Source of the DNA: Flaviaesturariibacter aridisoli
Lineage (GTDB): Bacteria; Bacteroidota; Bacteroidia; Chitinophagales; Chitinophagaceae
DNA length: 32,225 nt
Direction: 5' to 3'
NCBI RefSeq assembly: GCF_004343705.1
Contig: NZ_SKFH01000050.1
Span: forward strand, 1 to 32,225
Part shown: in pieces, positions 32,197 through 32,225 of the stretch
How positions within the stretch are numbered: the stretch's first letter is position 1
How the letters are laid out: every line of letters begins with the position of its first letter
Translations under genes and position numbers: made by a program
The notes under the pieces: model-generated
Told to the model about the DNA's origin: nothing
What the model saw: the letters and a program-made list of their open reading frames with translations, nothing else
Database searches by the model: none

Positions 32197-32225
32197 GCGG
32201 TGGAATGACGCATCCCGGCCGGCCA

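Overview
The window looks like GC-rich chromosomal DNA from a member of Bacteroidota, most likely a Chitinophagaceae-like soil or water bacterium (inference). The evidence is direct: a type IX secretion (T9SS) type B sorting domain on a giant PKD-repeat protein next to a PorP/SprF-family partner, Bacteroidota-style -7 promoter elements (TAnnTTTG and variants), several PorT-like small beta-barrel proteins, many lipoproteins, and almost no Shine-Dalgarno sequences ahead of start codons. I see no tRNA, rRNA, CRISPR array, phage or insertion sequence.

Layout. 0-6.3 kb holds mixed-strand housekeeping and envelope genes: a fasciclin protein, an EVE-domain protein, a lipocalin-like lipoprotein, an atypical CPBP membrane protease with a VOC protein, a small helical secreted protein, free methionine-(R)-sulfoxide reductase, an S41 protease lipoprotein, and three tiny uncharacterised proteins. 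6.3-10.5 kb holds a methyltransferase, a short membrane peptide, prfB (with its programmed frameshift) and pruA. 10.5-12 kb holds two outer-membrane beta-barrel proteins. 12-15.5 kb is a pyrimidine/CoA cluster: pyrR, pyrB, coaD, a Nudix hydrolase on the other strand, and pyrE. 15.5-16.4 kb has an exported heavy-metal-associated (HMA) protein convergent with a LEA14-like lipoprotein. 16.4-17.1 kb is a gene-free stretch, AT-rich in its left half and structured in its right half. 17.1-23.3 kb is the PKD/T9SS adhesin and its PorP/SprF partner. 23.4-26.5 kb is a minus-strand group: fatty acid hydroxylase, BlaI-type repressor, M56 antirepressor-type protease. 26.6-32.2 kb has a DUF4142 lipoprotein, a membrane pyrophosphatase (hppA) with a K+-dependent signature, two or three uncharacterised lipoprotein or small-protein genes, and a terminal hairpin cluster.

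How genes work together. PyrR, PyrB and PyrE belong to UMP synthesis and salvage. PruA completes proline breakdown to glutamate. The BlaI-like repressor and M56 protease form a classic signal-responsive pair without a penicillin-sensing domain. The 1714-residue adhesin should be exported by T9SS and held at the surface with its PorP/SprF-like neighbour.

Two patterns stand out at the whole-window scale. First, short degenerate intergenic repeats of several sequence families obey one orientation rule at every clear copy: the C/A-rich strand precedes start codons and its G/T- or purine-rich complement follows stop codons. Second, at least eight genes have the -7 promoter element only 3-7 nt before the ATG, which predicts leaderless mRNAs.
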